Assembly (NCBI RefSeq): GCF_014851395.1 | Contig: NW_024040707.1 | Coordinates: forward strand, 15,361,457-15,425,456 | Length of the DNA: 64,000 nt | Origin: Micropterus salmoides | Taxonomy: Eukaryota; Chordata; Actinopteri; Centrarchiformes; Centrarchidae | Direction: 5' to 3' | Part shown: piece by piece, positions 43,400 to 54,369 of the stretch | How positions within the stretch are numbered: the stretch's first letter is position 1 | Layout: each line of letters opens with the position of its first letter | The notes under the pieces: model-generated | Told to the model about the DNA's origin: nothing | Database searches by the model: none | The model's input: only the letters and a program-made list of their open reading frames with translations | Position numbers and translations under genes: made by a program

Positions 43400-44966
43400 G
43401 AGGCCAGATCTGCTGTATTATATCGGGGTGCAGTCTCCACTCGCTCTGTGGGGGACCGCCCCTCGACATGAGGTCGGCCCCCCTGTTCTCCGAGCCTGGG
43501 ACGTGAAGGGCCTTCAGAGACAGCAAGTGTGCAGCAGCCCATGTCCATAGGTCCTCTGCTAACGTCAACAGAGCTGCGGATCGGACTCCGCCCTGTCTGT
43601 TGATGTAGGCGACTGTCGTGCGGTTGTCTGTCCTCACCAGCACATGCCTGCCCTGGACTAGGGCTTTGTGGTGCTGGAGGACCAGAAAAACCGCCTGGAG
43701 CTCCAGTTGGTTGATGTGTTGGCTCTCCCCAGGAGGCCACAAACCACTCACTGCTCTCCCCAGGCAGGTCCCTCCCCATCCGGTCAGAGACGCATCCGTG
43801 AACACAAACACGTATGAGGATATCCGGCCGAGTGGTACCCCCGCCCTCAGGCGATGTGGGGACCCCCAGAACCGCAGGTCCCTCTGTACTGACTGGGGGG
43901 GCGTCACCATGCATCGCTTGTGCCTCTTGAGGTTTAGATGCAGGCTGGTAAACCAACGTTGTAGCCGCCGCTTGTGTAGCAGGCCCAGGGTAACTACTGG
44001 ATGGGCTGCTGCCATGAGCCCCAGCAGCTGCATTACTGCCAGCGCCGTCACAGCAGTTCTCAGTTGGAGCTTGCGGACCGCTTGAAGAAGGGTCGTCTGT
44101 CTGAGTTCCGACAGATGAGCTCTCAGGCTGGCTGAGTTGAGCACGACCCCCAAATACTCCACCTCCTGGCGGGGATAGGGGGAGCTCTTCTCCCAGTTGA
44201 TTGCAAAGCCCAGGTTGTTCAGATGCAAAATCAACTGAGCTGTGTAGAAAATTGCCCGTTGTTTTGACCTGGCCATGACAATGAGGTTGTCTAAGTAGAA
44301 AAAGACTCTCATGCCCTGATCGTGCAATGGTAGCAGTGCGGCGTCTACGCACTTGCTGAATGTGCGTGGGGCCAGTGAGTAGCTGAAGGGGAGTCTGGTG
44401 TATTCGTACGCCACCCCCTGGAAGGCAAAACGCAGAAACTTCCTGTGTTTCCGGGCCACCTCGACATGAAAGTAGCCATCTTTCAGGTCTATGGTCGTCA
44501 ACCAATCGCCGGGCTGCACTAGCTCTAGCAGTTTCCTGAGTGTCAGCATGCGGAATAGTTTCCGTGCAATATGCTGGTTCAGGTAGCGGAGATCCAGGAT
44601 GGGTCTGAAGCCTCCAGTCTTCTTGGGGACCAGGAAGTACGTGGAGTAAAGACCCCTGTACGTGTCGTGGGTTGGAACGACAGAGATAGCCTGTTTCTGC
44701 AGGAGCTGTTAAATCTCTGTGGCCAGGAAGTCCACCTCCTCCTGAGAGGACAGGTTGGCTTCCTTGATGCCCTGTAAAGACGGTGGGATACGGCAAAATT
44801 GTAGGGAGTAACCCCGCCTCAGTGTGCCGTCCATCCAGTCTGTTGGCTTGCAGCAGCGTCTCCATTCCGTGTGGAAATGAATCAGGGGACGCGCTGTTAG
44901 CTGAGGAGCATTGTGGATGAAACGCTGGAAAGCTTCCTTGGCCCTCACCGCCGCCAAACCCTCCAT
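43400..44966 (-). pseudogene. DIRS reverse transcriptase/RNase H
   Basis: The open frame from 44966 (MEGLAAVRAKEAFQRFIHNA) is cut by an in-frame stop at 44709-44711. It continues with LVPKKTGGFRPILDLRYLNQ, TTIDLKDGYFHVEV (first catalytic Asp) and RVFFYLDNLIVMA. Here the expected Y-x-D-D reads Y-L-D-N (AAC codon at 44286-44288), losing the third catalytic Asp. RNase H follows with its acidic set present: FTDAS, INQLELQAV, VRTDNRTT and ENRGADLMSR. A QVDLFARRWFS linker follows. The polymerase is dead by at least two independent changes. Confidence 0.93.
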
Positions 44967-44999
44967 AAATGGGAGTTTGGCCCAAGGGGGGCCGCAATC

Positions 45000-45940
45000 G
45001 AAAGGGCCGAACCGGCCGTGGTGACCTTGAACCCGAGCGAATTATGGTGTCCTGAACGCACCACGGCCGAAGTCTCGAAAAACCCGAGCGGATTGTGGTG
45101 TCCTGAACGCACCACGGCCCGGTGTCTCGGGTAGGGCGCAGTGCATCTGTGGATCCGCCCTGAGTAGCCGGTGATGAAGACAGCGGCGATCTGGCTTGGC
45201 GGCGAGCACGACGTCTGAGGGTGGCATTACGACGGCGAAGCTCGCTGCCCTTGCCGTGAGCCAGCGGAGGATATGGAGCCAAAGAGGCCATCAGATGAGA
45301 TGGGGGCACCCAACAGCTCCTCCCGGTCCTTCCCATGGAGAGCGGTAAGTCCCAACCACACGTGGCGAGAACCTACTGTGGCCAGAGACATGACGCGCCC
45401 CGCAGCGGTGGCCACACCCTGGACCAGGTTGTTCATGGTGGCTCGGGGCAGGAAATCCACCTGGTCCGATGAGGGGGGGGGGGCGATCGGGGACTCGGAT
45501 GCCACCGCGACGCCCAGCACACCCAGATTGTTGGCCGCTGCGGCCTGCTGTCAGCATCATCGTCGATCAGCGGCGGCGGCAGGGACGGCAGGGAGCGTGA
45601 AGCCGACTGAGGCGGTAGATCGGGGGCCGGAGCATCCTCCTCGGCAGGGAGGGGATCCGGGCCGGCGTCTTCCTCACTCTCCTCGCAGATGAGGGAGAGC
45701 TCACACTGCCGGAAATGCTCCCAGCGCTGCTGACGCCGGATGAGAGGAATGGCTCGGCAGTCAACACACGGCGGCGGTTGGCGGATGCCATCCCTGGCGT
45801 GGTCCCTGCCGAGGCATTCAAAGCAGGATCAATGAGTGTCTACCCCCGGGCAAAGACGAGCTTCAAGGAGCGGCAACTCCATCCGTGGAGGTGAAAGTCA
45901 GTGGGCGGTTCGCCGTCTGTCTGAAGAAAAAAGGATGCTG
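45000..45940 (-). pseudogene. DIRS gag-like protein, frame-disrupted
   Basis: Near 45830-45760 the translation gives CFECLGRDHARDGIR and PPPCVDC, a C-x2-C-x4-H...C-x2-C cluster. Then come RQCELSLICEESEEDAGPDP (acidic linker) and, in the frame 45520-45227, QVDFLPRATMNNLVQGV, RVMSLATVGSRHVWLGLTAL and REELLGAPISSDGLFG, the conserved capsid-like core of fish DIRS gag. A run of about eleven G at 45472-45482 sits where the frame changes. Downstream, a 51-bp tandem duplication near 45031-45132 repeats PWCVQDT-IRSG in one frame. Role: particle assembly. Confidence 0.75.
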
Positions 45941-46089
45941 AGCAGTGAGGACATCGCTATTTATACGGTACGCACGTACAGTAGCGACGTCCAATTGGTT
46001 GGCTACTTACAGTATTCAAAATTTCAGTGGGCGAGTACGTGCGTGTGATAGGAAGAGAGGTAGTACCCATAGAGTCCAGTAGAGGGCGG

Positions 46090-46740
46090 AGCCTGTGTGA
46101 GATAGAACTGAATCTTTCTTCTGCAGGTGTGAGATTGCTGTAAAGTGTATAAAATTCTCCTTTAGGGTACAAAAATGTGTTCAGTAAACACAAAACAAAA
46201 GAGAAACAAAAGAAAACAGTCTTTCTCGACTGGCGAGTTATACGTTCACCTAGGGAAACTAAATTTAGCGCTGAAAATTGGTACCTCCTGTAGCAGCCTG
46301 GGCTGGCAGTGGCTGCAGTGACATCAAGTCTGCACCACAGGGGCTCCTGCACTTCCGTGAGGGGCTCATGCAGTAGAAATCCAGTTTGGTTTGAACTGGA
46401 AAAGTCACACATTAGTGCAAATTAATGGACAAAGATATTCGTCGACTTCTCTTTGTTTTACATGTTGGTTATAACAAGGCTTCTGGCATACAAATAGGCT
46501 GCTTCTTTGTTCCAGGTCCCAGCAACGTATTGATATTGAAGCCATCACTATCTGATCAAGATTAAACAGGATTATGTGAATGCTGATTGACTGCTGCTTT
46601 GCCCCACCCCCATGTTTTGGCTCCCTCTCATTTATTTCACTTACACAGCTTTGCACTGAATGAAGTCATATTTCTACATTCAAATACATCCATGAATGGA
46701 TCCAATAGTACTGCCAGCTTCATTACAGAGCATATATGAA
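46090..46740. other. Intergenic DNA
   Basis: No gene. The 151-codon minus frame at 45957-46412 starts outside and ends inside the DIRS element and has no motif. Confidence 0.45.
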
Positions 46741-46744
46741 TTGC

Positions 46745-47233
46745 TGTCATGGTGGGTTCACCAGGGAAATGGAGTTTGGACCCAAACACAGACAGAAGCA
46801 GCAGACTTGTAAAGTTCAAGGATTTCTTGAAGCACAAATTAGCTTACAGACAGGTACACAAGCAGACAGGCAATGAACAGGTAACAGGTAGGCAGGCAGA
46901 TTAAGGTCCCAAAAACAACAAGCAACTAGGAACATTGAAAACAGGATGAACTTACAATGAACATACAAAGTAAACTTGTATAACTGGTGAGTGGCTGATG
47001 AGTTAATTAGGAGTGGGTGAATAGGGTAACTGCAGGGCTGATGAGGGAGGTGAGAACAGGTGTGTAGTTGTGTGTATCAGCTGACAGGGAAAGGAGTGGA
47101 AGTCCAAGGGCATCTGGTGGAGAGCTAGAGGATGGCAGGTCTGGGGAGCTAGAGAAAGGGACAGAGAGCAATGTGGACGGCCAGGGATGAAACAGTATGG
47201 TTGAAGAAAGGGACTGAGGAGCAAACTGTGACA
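46745..47233 (-). repeat. TGTCA...TGACA element, complete-looking copy
   Basis: It starts TGTCATGGTGGGTTC and ends AACTGTGACA (489 bp). Near the start come GGACCCAAACACAGAC, CAAGGATTTCTTGAAG and CAGGCAATGAACAGG. This is the complement of the 3' sequence of the T-rich copies at 5090 and 53854. Ends TG/CA suggest a solo LTR, but no target duplication is evident, so a non-autonomous DNA element remains possible. Confidence 0.55.
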
Positions 47234-47239
47234 ATGGCT

Positions 47240-47985
47240 TTCTTTAAGGTCACACATGCATTCATTTCCACTGTGTGCAACCAAGGAATGAAGACTGATG
47301 CTCCCAGTAGATCATCCAGTGCGTTGTGAAATTGCATTCAAACAGACTATAGAGTAAGGGTACACACTCTAGTGTGCCTTTGCTGGTGGCAAAAAAAATA
47401 CTGTGCTCGCTAGCAAAGATTAACCATGACATTTTGCTTTCATTTGCACTTCAAAGCCAAACCCGTGCCCCAGTCTCTACCCCACCCTACTTAACTCTCC
47501 ACATCCACATATCCATTTTGTATCATGTGATTATCCTTTTGCATCTTCACTATTTTCTTTCTGTCTTGGTCTTTCCCTCTTCGGTGCCTCTATCTTCCTC
47601 CTGTACACTCTATATAATCCAACATTTAAAATTAATATTAGTGGTCTAATACAGCAAGATAAAACATATAAAACAAAGCGCATGAGTTTATGTCAATGGT
47701 TTGAGGGGGAAATATCTGCAAAAAAACCCTTTGAAAGACATTCTGTGTAGCAAACTACAATGAGAGCATGCAGTGTGAAGAAGAAATACTGGCTGAGACT
47801 AACAGATGTGTATATACGTGTGTGTGATAGTGGGGGGTGGGTGTAGTGTGGAGAATACATGCGTGTACAAGAAAGAGAAAGTAGAGAGAGAGCAGAGCAA
47901 CAGAGAAGGGACTGAGGGAGAGAGTGGGAGCTGGCAGCTGACAGAGAGAGAAGGAGAGAGCAGCAGCAAGTCTGTCTCTATCTGT
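47240..47985. other. Intergenic DNA
   Basis: Purine-rich near 47870-47960 (GAGAGAGAGC words). No gene recognised. Confidence 0.45.
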
Positions 47986-48236
47986 CGCCTCTTGGATCTC
48001 CGTTAGCACAGCTGTCGGGCTGCTGCCGACTGCGAGGGGATTCTCTCAATCAGAGACCGTGTGAAGGAGTGCCTGAGTACGCAGCAGACACCAGAGTTTT
48101 CAAGTAGCTACGCATGAGTCTATGTTCAACTGTTGAGGTTATGGTGCCACACATGGGTGAAGGTTTGACCAGATTCGCTCTGGACTTGACTCAACACCCA
48201 TGATCCCAAGCCATCTCTGGCATACCCTCTCATTAA
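47960..48236 (+). other. Possible 5' untranslated exon
   Basis: A GC-richer island (TTAGCACAGCTGTCGGGCTG, CTGCCGACTGCGAGGGG) follows a GA-rich tract. It ends CCCTCTCATTAAG followed by GTAAGC at 48237, a good splice donor. No long open frame begins here; several short upstream ATGs exist. This is the usual appearance of a vertebrate 5' exon, but no promoter element or downstream exon was found, so the call is weak. Confidence 0.25.
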
Positions 48237-48239
48237 GGT

Positions 48240-49595
48240 AAGCTGTAAAAGTGTTTTACTGACAGTATTCTGTGTTGTAGCGGGACTTATACTGTATGCT
48301 TATTTTTTGTTCTGAGAAGGTACTCTCATCCTAATGAGAGTTTTATTATATAAGCATTCTTGGTTAATTTCTAAAACAAGCTTGAAACTGAATGTACAGT
48401 GCAGTAGATCACATTGCATTTGTCCCTGGTGTAGTTTCACTGTTTATTGTGTCTGGTCTGACCTGCTTTGTGTGTACAAACATCCGAGTGTTTATTAGTC
48501 TTCAACTATCTATTAAGCACACACGCATCGTACAGCACAGTTTATTGAGTGAAAGTTTGGGATTTGTTATGAGTATTGCAGTAGCCATGACATAATAGTC
48601 CTTTCACCTTGATATACACTAAACTAATTACATTTGACTGGCATACATTGTATAGTAAGTGTATGTCTAATTCTACATTTAGACGTAGTAGTAAGTGTCA
48701 AGTATGAGTCATCATATAAAGTAGTTTTCCAACTACATAAACCATTTCAAATCTTAATTAACAGGCAATAATATCATGTCCTTCCCTGCCCCATGTGTGA
48801 CTTGCTCTTGCCTGTCGTCATTCCTCCACTAAAGGAGGCAGAACTTTGCACTGACTGTGCTTGTACGTGACACTCTAAAACACAAATAGGGACAATCAAA
48901 GGTTCCACTTCCACTTTCCTAAATATACATGTTTCCCTTTGAAATGTGAACCCTAACTCTCTGAAGCCCTCTTCAGTAACATCGAAAGGCTGTGCTCACA
49001 ATTAATCAGGCTTATGGGGCAGATGAAGGTGAACTCCCATGTAGCTTTGAGTTAAGAAGGTGATATTTTATAAGACCACTGTCCACTAGCTGTGGTCTTA
49101 CACTGTGGTGGTTACATCATGTTTGTGCCAGCTAATAACCCTGTTTCCTATTTTTTTTCTCCTGGCTAATGTTTGCCATGTGTACTTAGAGAAGGGGGTA
49201 AAAATGTATTTAATCCAGAAAAATAGTCAAGCGTACATAATGAATCATGGTTAAGGACTGCATGCACTCATGAGCACACACATACACTCACACACAAATA
49301 CACACACAATGAAGATAGACATAAAAGCAAGAAGTAACTGACATAATGTGGGGGTGCATAATGAATAAACATTCATTATAGTTTCAGTGTAAGTAGTCAC
49401 ATATGTACTTGTTACCTTTATAAAAATAAAAAAAATATATTTTATAACACCAGGTAGAGGGTCATTCATCAATATGTTGATGGATGACTTATGAAACAAG
49501 GTACTAGATAGATGTATTTATCATTTTACAACACGGGGTTGTATAATGAGATAAAGTTAAAGTTGTGGTTCCCTTTATCTACTCACAAAAAGCAA
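48240..49595. other. Intergenic or intronic DNA
   Basis: Contains at 48890-48990 a stretch resembling exon-like segments A and B (TTCCACTTCCACTTTCCTAA, GAAGCCCTCTTCAGT). AC-rich words lie at 49270-49310. No gene. Confidence 0.4.
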
Positions 49596-49599
49596 ACAT

Positions 49600-50700
49600 T
49601 ATATACAAAAATGATATACACTAGATGGGTGGATAAATAACAAGTCACAAAAAAAAAAAACTATTTTATTTGGTGCTGTGATGAATTTAGGAGTCTCACA
49701 GCCTGAGGGGAAGAAGCCTCTCTGTATTCCGGTGGTATGAACGCAGATGTTTCTGTATATGTTACCAGACGGCAGCAGGGGGAACAGGCTGTAACTGGGT
49801 GGGTTCTGTCTTTTCACTTTGGGCTCAGACACCTCACCTCACTGATACTGCTGATGCTAGGTATAGCGTCAGCATATGCTATACCTAGTATATCTTCTGT
49901 GAGGTTTTAATCACCCGCTGTAGAGCCCTGTGGTCCTGGGCCATACACATCCCACACCAGTTTGTGATGCTTCCAGTCAGGATGCTTTCTATTGTTCTCT
50001 GTGATGCTGATTCTAAGGAACCTAAAACTGTTAATCTGCTCCAAATCAGGTCCTCTGATGTAGACCAGAGTTTGTGTCTTCACCTCCTTTATCCTAAAAT
50101 CAAAGATCAGTTCTTTTGAGCTGAGCAGTAGGTTGTTCTCTGCACACATCTCTGCAAGATTGTCGATTTCCTCCTGATAAATAGTCTCTTCGTTGTTTGA
50201 AACGAGGATGGTAGTGTCGTCAGAAAACTTCACAACAGAGTTCTCTCTCTCTGAGGTTGAAGTCGTGGGTGTGTTGCGTGAACAAGAGGGAACTGAGCAC
50301 ACAGCCCTTGGGGGCTCCGGTGTTGAGCACTAGAGTGGAGGAAGTGTAGCCGGCAATCCAAACTGTCTGGGGTTTGTGATGAAATCCAGTATCCAGTTGC
50401 AGAGTGTGGTACTATGTTTGCTAATCAGTTTCATGAGGGAGATTGTGTTGAATGCTGAGCTGAAATCCACAAAATGCATTCTGATGTAGGAGTTGTTTTT
50501 TCCAGGTGTGTGAGGGCTGAGTGGAGGGCAGTGGAGATGCATTCTCTGTCGATCTGTTGGTTCTGAAAGCAAACTGGTGAGGTTCTATGCTGACTAGGAT
50601 GTTGTTCTTTATGTGCTGGAGAACCAGTTTCTCAAAGCACTTCAGAATGGGGGTGAGTGTCATCATGTCCTGTCAATCATTTAGACTAGACACTGCAGAG
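49600..50700 (-). pseudogene. Rex1-like LINE reverse transcriptase remnant
   Basis: In three frames on the minus strand: CFEKLVLQHIKNN and PHQFAFRTNRSTE (50666-50421), FVDFSSAFNTISLMKLISKH (50572-50330, first catalytic Asp), then, after a gap, ENSVVKFSDDTTILVSNNEE (intact F-S-D-D) and CAENNLLLSSKELIFDFRIK (50302-49907). The 3' side has the GAGTCTCACAGCCTGAGGGG block and an A-run near 49650. This is the block order of fish Rex1/Babar polymerases. All frames are broken. Confidence 0.85.
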
Positions 50701-50704
50701 GTAC

Positions 50705-51040
50705 AGGAACGATAGTGGCAGTCTTTAAGCAGGTCGGAGCACACTCCAGCACACTAGCTGGTTGGCACCAAGGTTATTATAGTTTTAGATTTTGCATTAA
50801 TTTTTATTTTATTTCGCTTTGACTTTTTGTTTTCAATTTCAGTTTAATTAGTTTTTAACATGGGTTTGCTAGTTTAGTTTAGTTTTTATTTTTGGAAAAT
50901 GGTTAGTTTTAGTTTAGTTTTTATTAATTTTAATCTTTGTCGCTGCAACATGCCAAGCTCAATTCAGTTTAGTTCAGTCCAGTTTAGTTTTTTAAGCTAT
51001 CTGAAGCTTGTACATAGGGGTCCAAACACTAAGCACATTA
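50705..51040. other. Intergenic DNA with T-rich TTTAGTTT words
   Basis: The words TAGTTTTAGTTTAGTTTTTA and AGTTTAGTTCAGTCC repeat irregularly between 50780 and 51000. This is a degenerate low-complexity stretch and there is no gene. Confidence 0.5.
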
Positions 51041-51044
51041 TATA

Positions 51045-51135
<91 letters not shown>
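51045..51135. repeat. Compound (TA)n(CA)n microsatellite
   Basis: About 22 TA units are followed by about 13 CA units and CATA variants. It explains the Tyr-Ile and Thr-His runs in overlapping frames. Confidence 0.95.
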
Positions 51136-51137
51136 TA

Positions 51138-51590
51138 CAGTGGGGAGAACAAGTATTTGATACACTGCTGATTTTTACATACATCAGAAAAGCAGAACTT
51201 AATATTTGGTACAGAAACCATCCATCGTCAACTGCTTATCCTACGTACAGGGTCGCGGGCAATCCAAGCTGACATCGGGCAAACGGTGGGGTACACCCTG
51301 GACAGGTCACCAGTCCATCGCAGGGCCACACAACCACTCACACCTAAGGACAATTTAGGGTCACCAATTAATCTAGTCCGCATGTCTTCCCACGCAGACA
51401 GGGATGCAAGGCCAGGGCAACCGGGGTTTGAACCCGCAACCTTCTTGCTGTGCTAACCACTGCACCACTTGTGTGCACTGCAGGATTTTTTTAAGCTCTC
51501 TTCAGGTCATTGACCAAGTCCTGCCGTGTAGTTCCTCATGATCATTGATGCCCCACGAGGTGAGATCTTGCATGTTGTCGAAATAAATAA
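51138..51590. mobile_element. Tc1-type transposon fragment, interrupted
   Basis: 51138-51222 begins CAGTGGGGAGAACAAGTATT and TGATACACTGCTGATTTT, the terminal repeat of a common fish Tc1 family. 51471-51560 has TCAGGTCATTGACCAAGTCC and GCCCCACGAGGTGAGATCTT, which I recall as the reverse-strand coding part of the same family. Between them lies a different repeat (51225-51470). Most of the transposase is missing. Confidence 0.65.
51225..51470. repeat. Teleost repeat with GGGTCGCGGG...GCTAACCACTGCACCAC
   Basis: It contains CTTATCCTACGTACAGGGTC, GGTACACCCTGGACAGGTCA, CCAGTCCATCGCAGGGCCAC, ATTTAGGGTCACCAATTAAT and TGCTAACCACTGCACCAC. This is a strongly conserved and very abundant fish repeat whose class I cannot state. 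It interrupts the Tc1 fragment. Confidence 0.75.
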
Positions 51591-51594
51591 TACA

Positions 51595-53215
51595 AATAAA
51601 TGAAGCACATGCAATCTACAGTATAATTTCTAACCTACATACAGAAAACCCTAAGAGCAAACTACACTAATCCTACTACCCAGTGGTCCCAAGACATTCA
51701 TTACATGAGTCTCTAGCTCTATCATTCATGGTTATATAGGTGAAATACAATAAATGGAGGACAATACAATTGATGGACAGCTAAGAAACTGGAAGATAGT
51801 GGAGGCACCCCTTGGAGCCACAAAACACAGGTCCCTAGCACCCTGAAGGCAAGTATGACTGGAAAGCAATTATATTAAAATCTTAACCTTTATTAATCAA
51901 AAATAGGTATTAAGAAAATGTGACGCACAAAGACACAGTTTGGCTGAGATATCAATGAGCCCATAAAACACACACTAGCTGACATGCAGTAAATATAATG
52001 ACCAGCAAACACGTTAACACAGAGCTAGGGCAGTCAGTGGGCAAGGGACAAGTTTATCCCACACACAGGATGCTAAGCCAGACCATCAGAACGGAACAAA
52101 ACAAAACAAGGAAAAGAAAACCACCAAGATAGTGACTCACTAAGTTACCTGCAACCCAAACTAAACAAAACACTCCATACAGTTGTTGCATTCATATTAT
52201 TTTGTACACATGTATGTATAAAACAGATCGCACCAGCTACGCAACTGATCCCTACCTGGGTCTCCCTGACTACTTTAGCCTCCCCCTAACGTTACATGGG
52301 TCACCACCTGCTACGCTGCGGCCAGACGCCGCACTGACCCGGGGCTCTCTTAACGGACATGCAGCGTGCCAGCTCTTCATGCGGAGGACAAAATCATAAC
52401 ACACCTGCGACTTACTATCAGGTGCCTATCGTCTAATCACCGCACGCACCGCTGAAGTGCGGGTCCTGCCAAGTGCCCCGCAACATCAGTTCCCCCAGCT
52501 TCATATCCACTCAATGTAGGCTTATTAGGTTGTAAAAAATAAATAAATAAAGGAAAACTAAGGACATTTACTCTTTCATTTTAGTTAGTTTTGCAAACCT
52601 ACAACACATTTTTAGGTAGTTATCGTTTTTTTGTTTTCTGTAGGAAAACTCAAATGTTGAGGGAGAGTGAATTTGTTGAAAACGTAAAGTTGAGAAGAAA
52701 CAAAAAAGCTGATATTTTATAATTTTATTTTGCCAAATAAATGTGTTAGTTCTCATTATGCTTTTAAAAATGTGCCACGTTTTTTCTTTGGACAAATTTT
52801 GGATGACATTATCCTATGACAGTTAGTTTGCATTGTATACAGCCTCTACTGTGCAGTACTGAAGACTGATATGTAACCCAGAAACTTTAGCATCATGTCC
52901 ATTTTGTCAAATGGTCAAGTGTCAAATTAAAAAAGTGTGTCAAATTAAAAACGCAATCTCAGTGCAACATTTGTTAGCCTGTGGGGTCAACTTTTTTTGA
53001 GTTAATGGCAAAATAAACATGTTCTGAATGTATGTGGTAATGGAAATGGTTTTCCACCACACTGCAACGCTCCACATTTCCAAATGGACCATGTTTACTT
53101 TACCTTATGGACAAGAAATGCAGATCATATGGACTGTATGGTTTGTCTGTCCACTAATTGTTCACTGGAAGGCTTTTTTTCCCTGAGAAATTGACATTGT
53201 TTTGTGTATTGCCTT
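51595..53215. other. Intergenic DNA
   Basis: 52240-52500 is GC-richer with CpG words (CTACGCTGCGGCCAGACGCC) and may be a TE fragment. Nothing was identified. Confidence 0.4.
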
Positions 53216-53217
53216 AT

Positions 53218-53220
<3 letters not shown>

Positions 53221-53272
<52 letters not shown>
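53221..53272. repeat. (GT)n microsatellite
   Basis: About 26 uninterrupted GT units; the source of Cys-Val runs in overlapping frames. Confidence 0.97.
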
Positions 53273-53273
<1 letters not shown>

Positions 53274-53279
53274 TGTTAC

Positions 53280-53850
53280 TGCATACATGTACTGTAACTT
53301 TAGCTGCAAAGTTTCATATTGTGTCACACAGGTTAAAGAGCTGTGAGGAGTTCAGCATTCGATATGGTAAAACGGAAGATAGAAACATTGTTTCCAAGTA
53401 AAAGAGAATGATACATTGAGAAAACAACAAGTCAGAGCTCTTGTTTTGAGGACTGAGGTAGTAGGGCTTGTTGTCTCTCTCCTGCCAAGTTGGATCTAAA
53501 TACTGCCTGTTATTGACAAAAACGCTCTGCTCAAAAAGTATTATAACATGCTAAATAGAAAGTGGTTCAGAATTGTAGAAATGTTTGGTTCCTTGGCTGT
53601 TTTCTTCAAGGTATCAGAGGTACAGCTAGCTGTATTATATTGTTTGGCTTTTAAATGTGTGCAGATATGCACATGCATCACTCGCCTGTTTTTGCTTTTC
53701 TTTTGTGGTTTGAAACAGGACTCTTTGCGGTTGCTACTATTCGTCTTATTTATTTCAGACAAAAGATAATAGCATTTTTAAAACACAATGTAACCACTTG
53801 ATGCCAACAATGTTGCCACTGTTGCACAATGGAGCCAACCAGGAAACATT
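53280..53850. other. Intergenic DNA
   Basis: Two fully overlapping opposite-strand frames of 73 codons (53541-53769) show no domain. Confidence 0.45.
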
Positions 53851-53853
53851 AAC

Positions 53854-54365
53854 TGTCATGATCATGGGTTTTATTTTGTTGTTTTTCTGTTAGTTTGTCC
53901 AATTCTGTTTTACTTCTTGCCTCTGTGTTCTTGTTTAGGTTTTGTTAGTTGATCATTGCTTCCTTGTTCTCTTTTGTATTTAGTTACTCATATCCTTGTG
54001 TATTGTCAGTAGCTTTACTTCCTGTTTTATTTTGTAATTTTGGTGTTTTTGTCTAGCTTGGTTTCCTGTCTGCCTTTATTCCTAATTTGTCTCACCTGTG
54101 ATTAATTGCCCTGCTTGCTTGTGTGTGTGGTGTGCCCTCAGCTGTGTTCAGTCCTTGTGTTGTCATTGGATGTTGAATGTTCTGCCTTGTGCTCTGTGTC
54201 CCTGGATTTCTGGATTGTTGTTGTGTTTGGATTACCTTGCCTTTTGTTGGATTTAACCCTTGTTTGGACTCTAAAAGCCTATTTTTGTTCATTCAATAAA
54301 TCATCTAAAACTGCATCCTCCTCGTAAGTGTCTGCAATTTGGGTCCACACCCCTATTTCCCTACT
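53854..54365 (+). repeat. TGTCA-ended T-rich repeat
   Basis: Starts TGTCATGATCATGGGTTTTA and runs through TTTTGTCTAGCTTGGTTTCC and CTGATTGTGA-like blocks. It reaches AACTGCATCCTCCTCGTAAG and GTCTGCAATTTGGGTCCAC, the complement of the ends seen at 46745. Same family as 5090-5638. The right boundary is uncertain. Confidence 0.55.
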
Positions 54366-54369
54366 ACTG

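Larger units (their letters stand above)
41741..46087 (-). mobile_element. DIRS tyrosine-recombinase retrotransposon with inverted terminal repeats
   Basis: The left end 41741-41765 (GCCCTCTACTGGACTCTATG plus GGTAC) and the right end 46063-46087 are exact reverse complements over 25 bases. They bound a 4.35-kb element with strikingly higher GC than its surroundings. On the minus strand the order is gag, reverse transcriptase, RNase H, a DIRS-type linker domain, and tyrosine recombinase. That order and the inverted, not direct, terminal repeats identify DIRS. Such elements move through a circular DNA intermediate and a recombinase, leaving no target duplication; none is seen. Several inactivating changes are present. 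Confidence 0.92.

Noticed and set aside
43231..45336. 701-codon minus-strand open frame overlapping the DIRS gag and polymerase
   Set aside because: It is proline/glycine/serine/arginine-rich and is the alternative frame of the GC-rich DIRS element. The genuine gag and polymerase motifs lie in other frames.
41741..46087. Interpretation of the DIRS element as a retrovirus or LTR retrotransposon
   Set aside because: The element carries tyrosine recombinase motifs (R, H-x-x-R, Y), inverted rather than direct terminal repeats, and no integrase, protease or envelope motif.
50899..51221. Frames with Tyr-Ile and Thr-His repeats on both strands
   Set aside because: Translation of the (TA)n(CA)n microsatellite.
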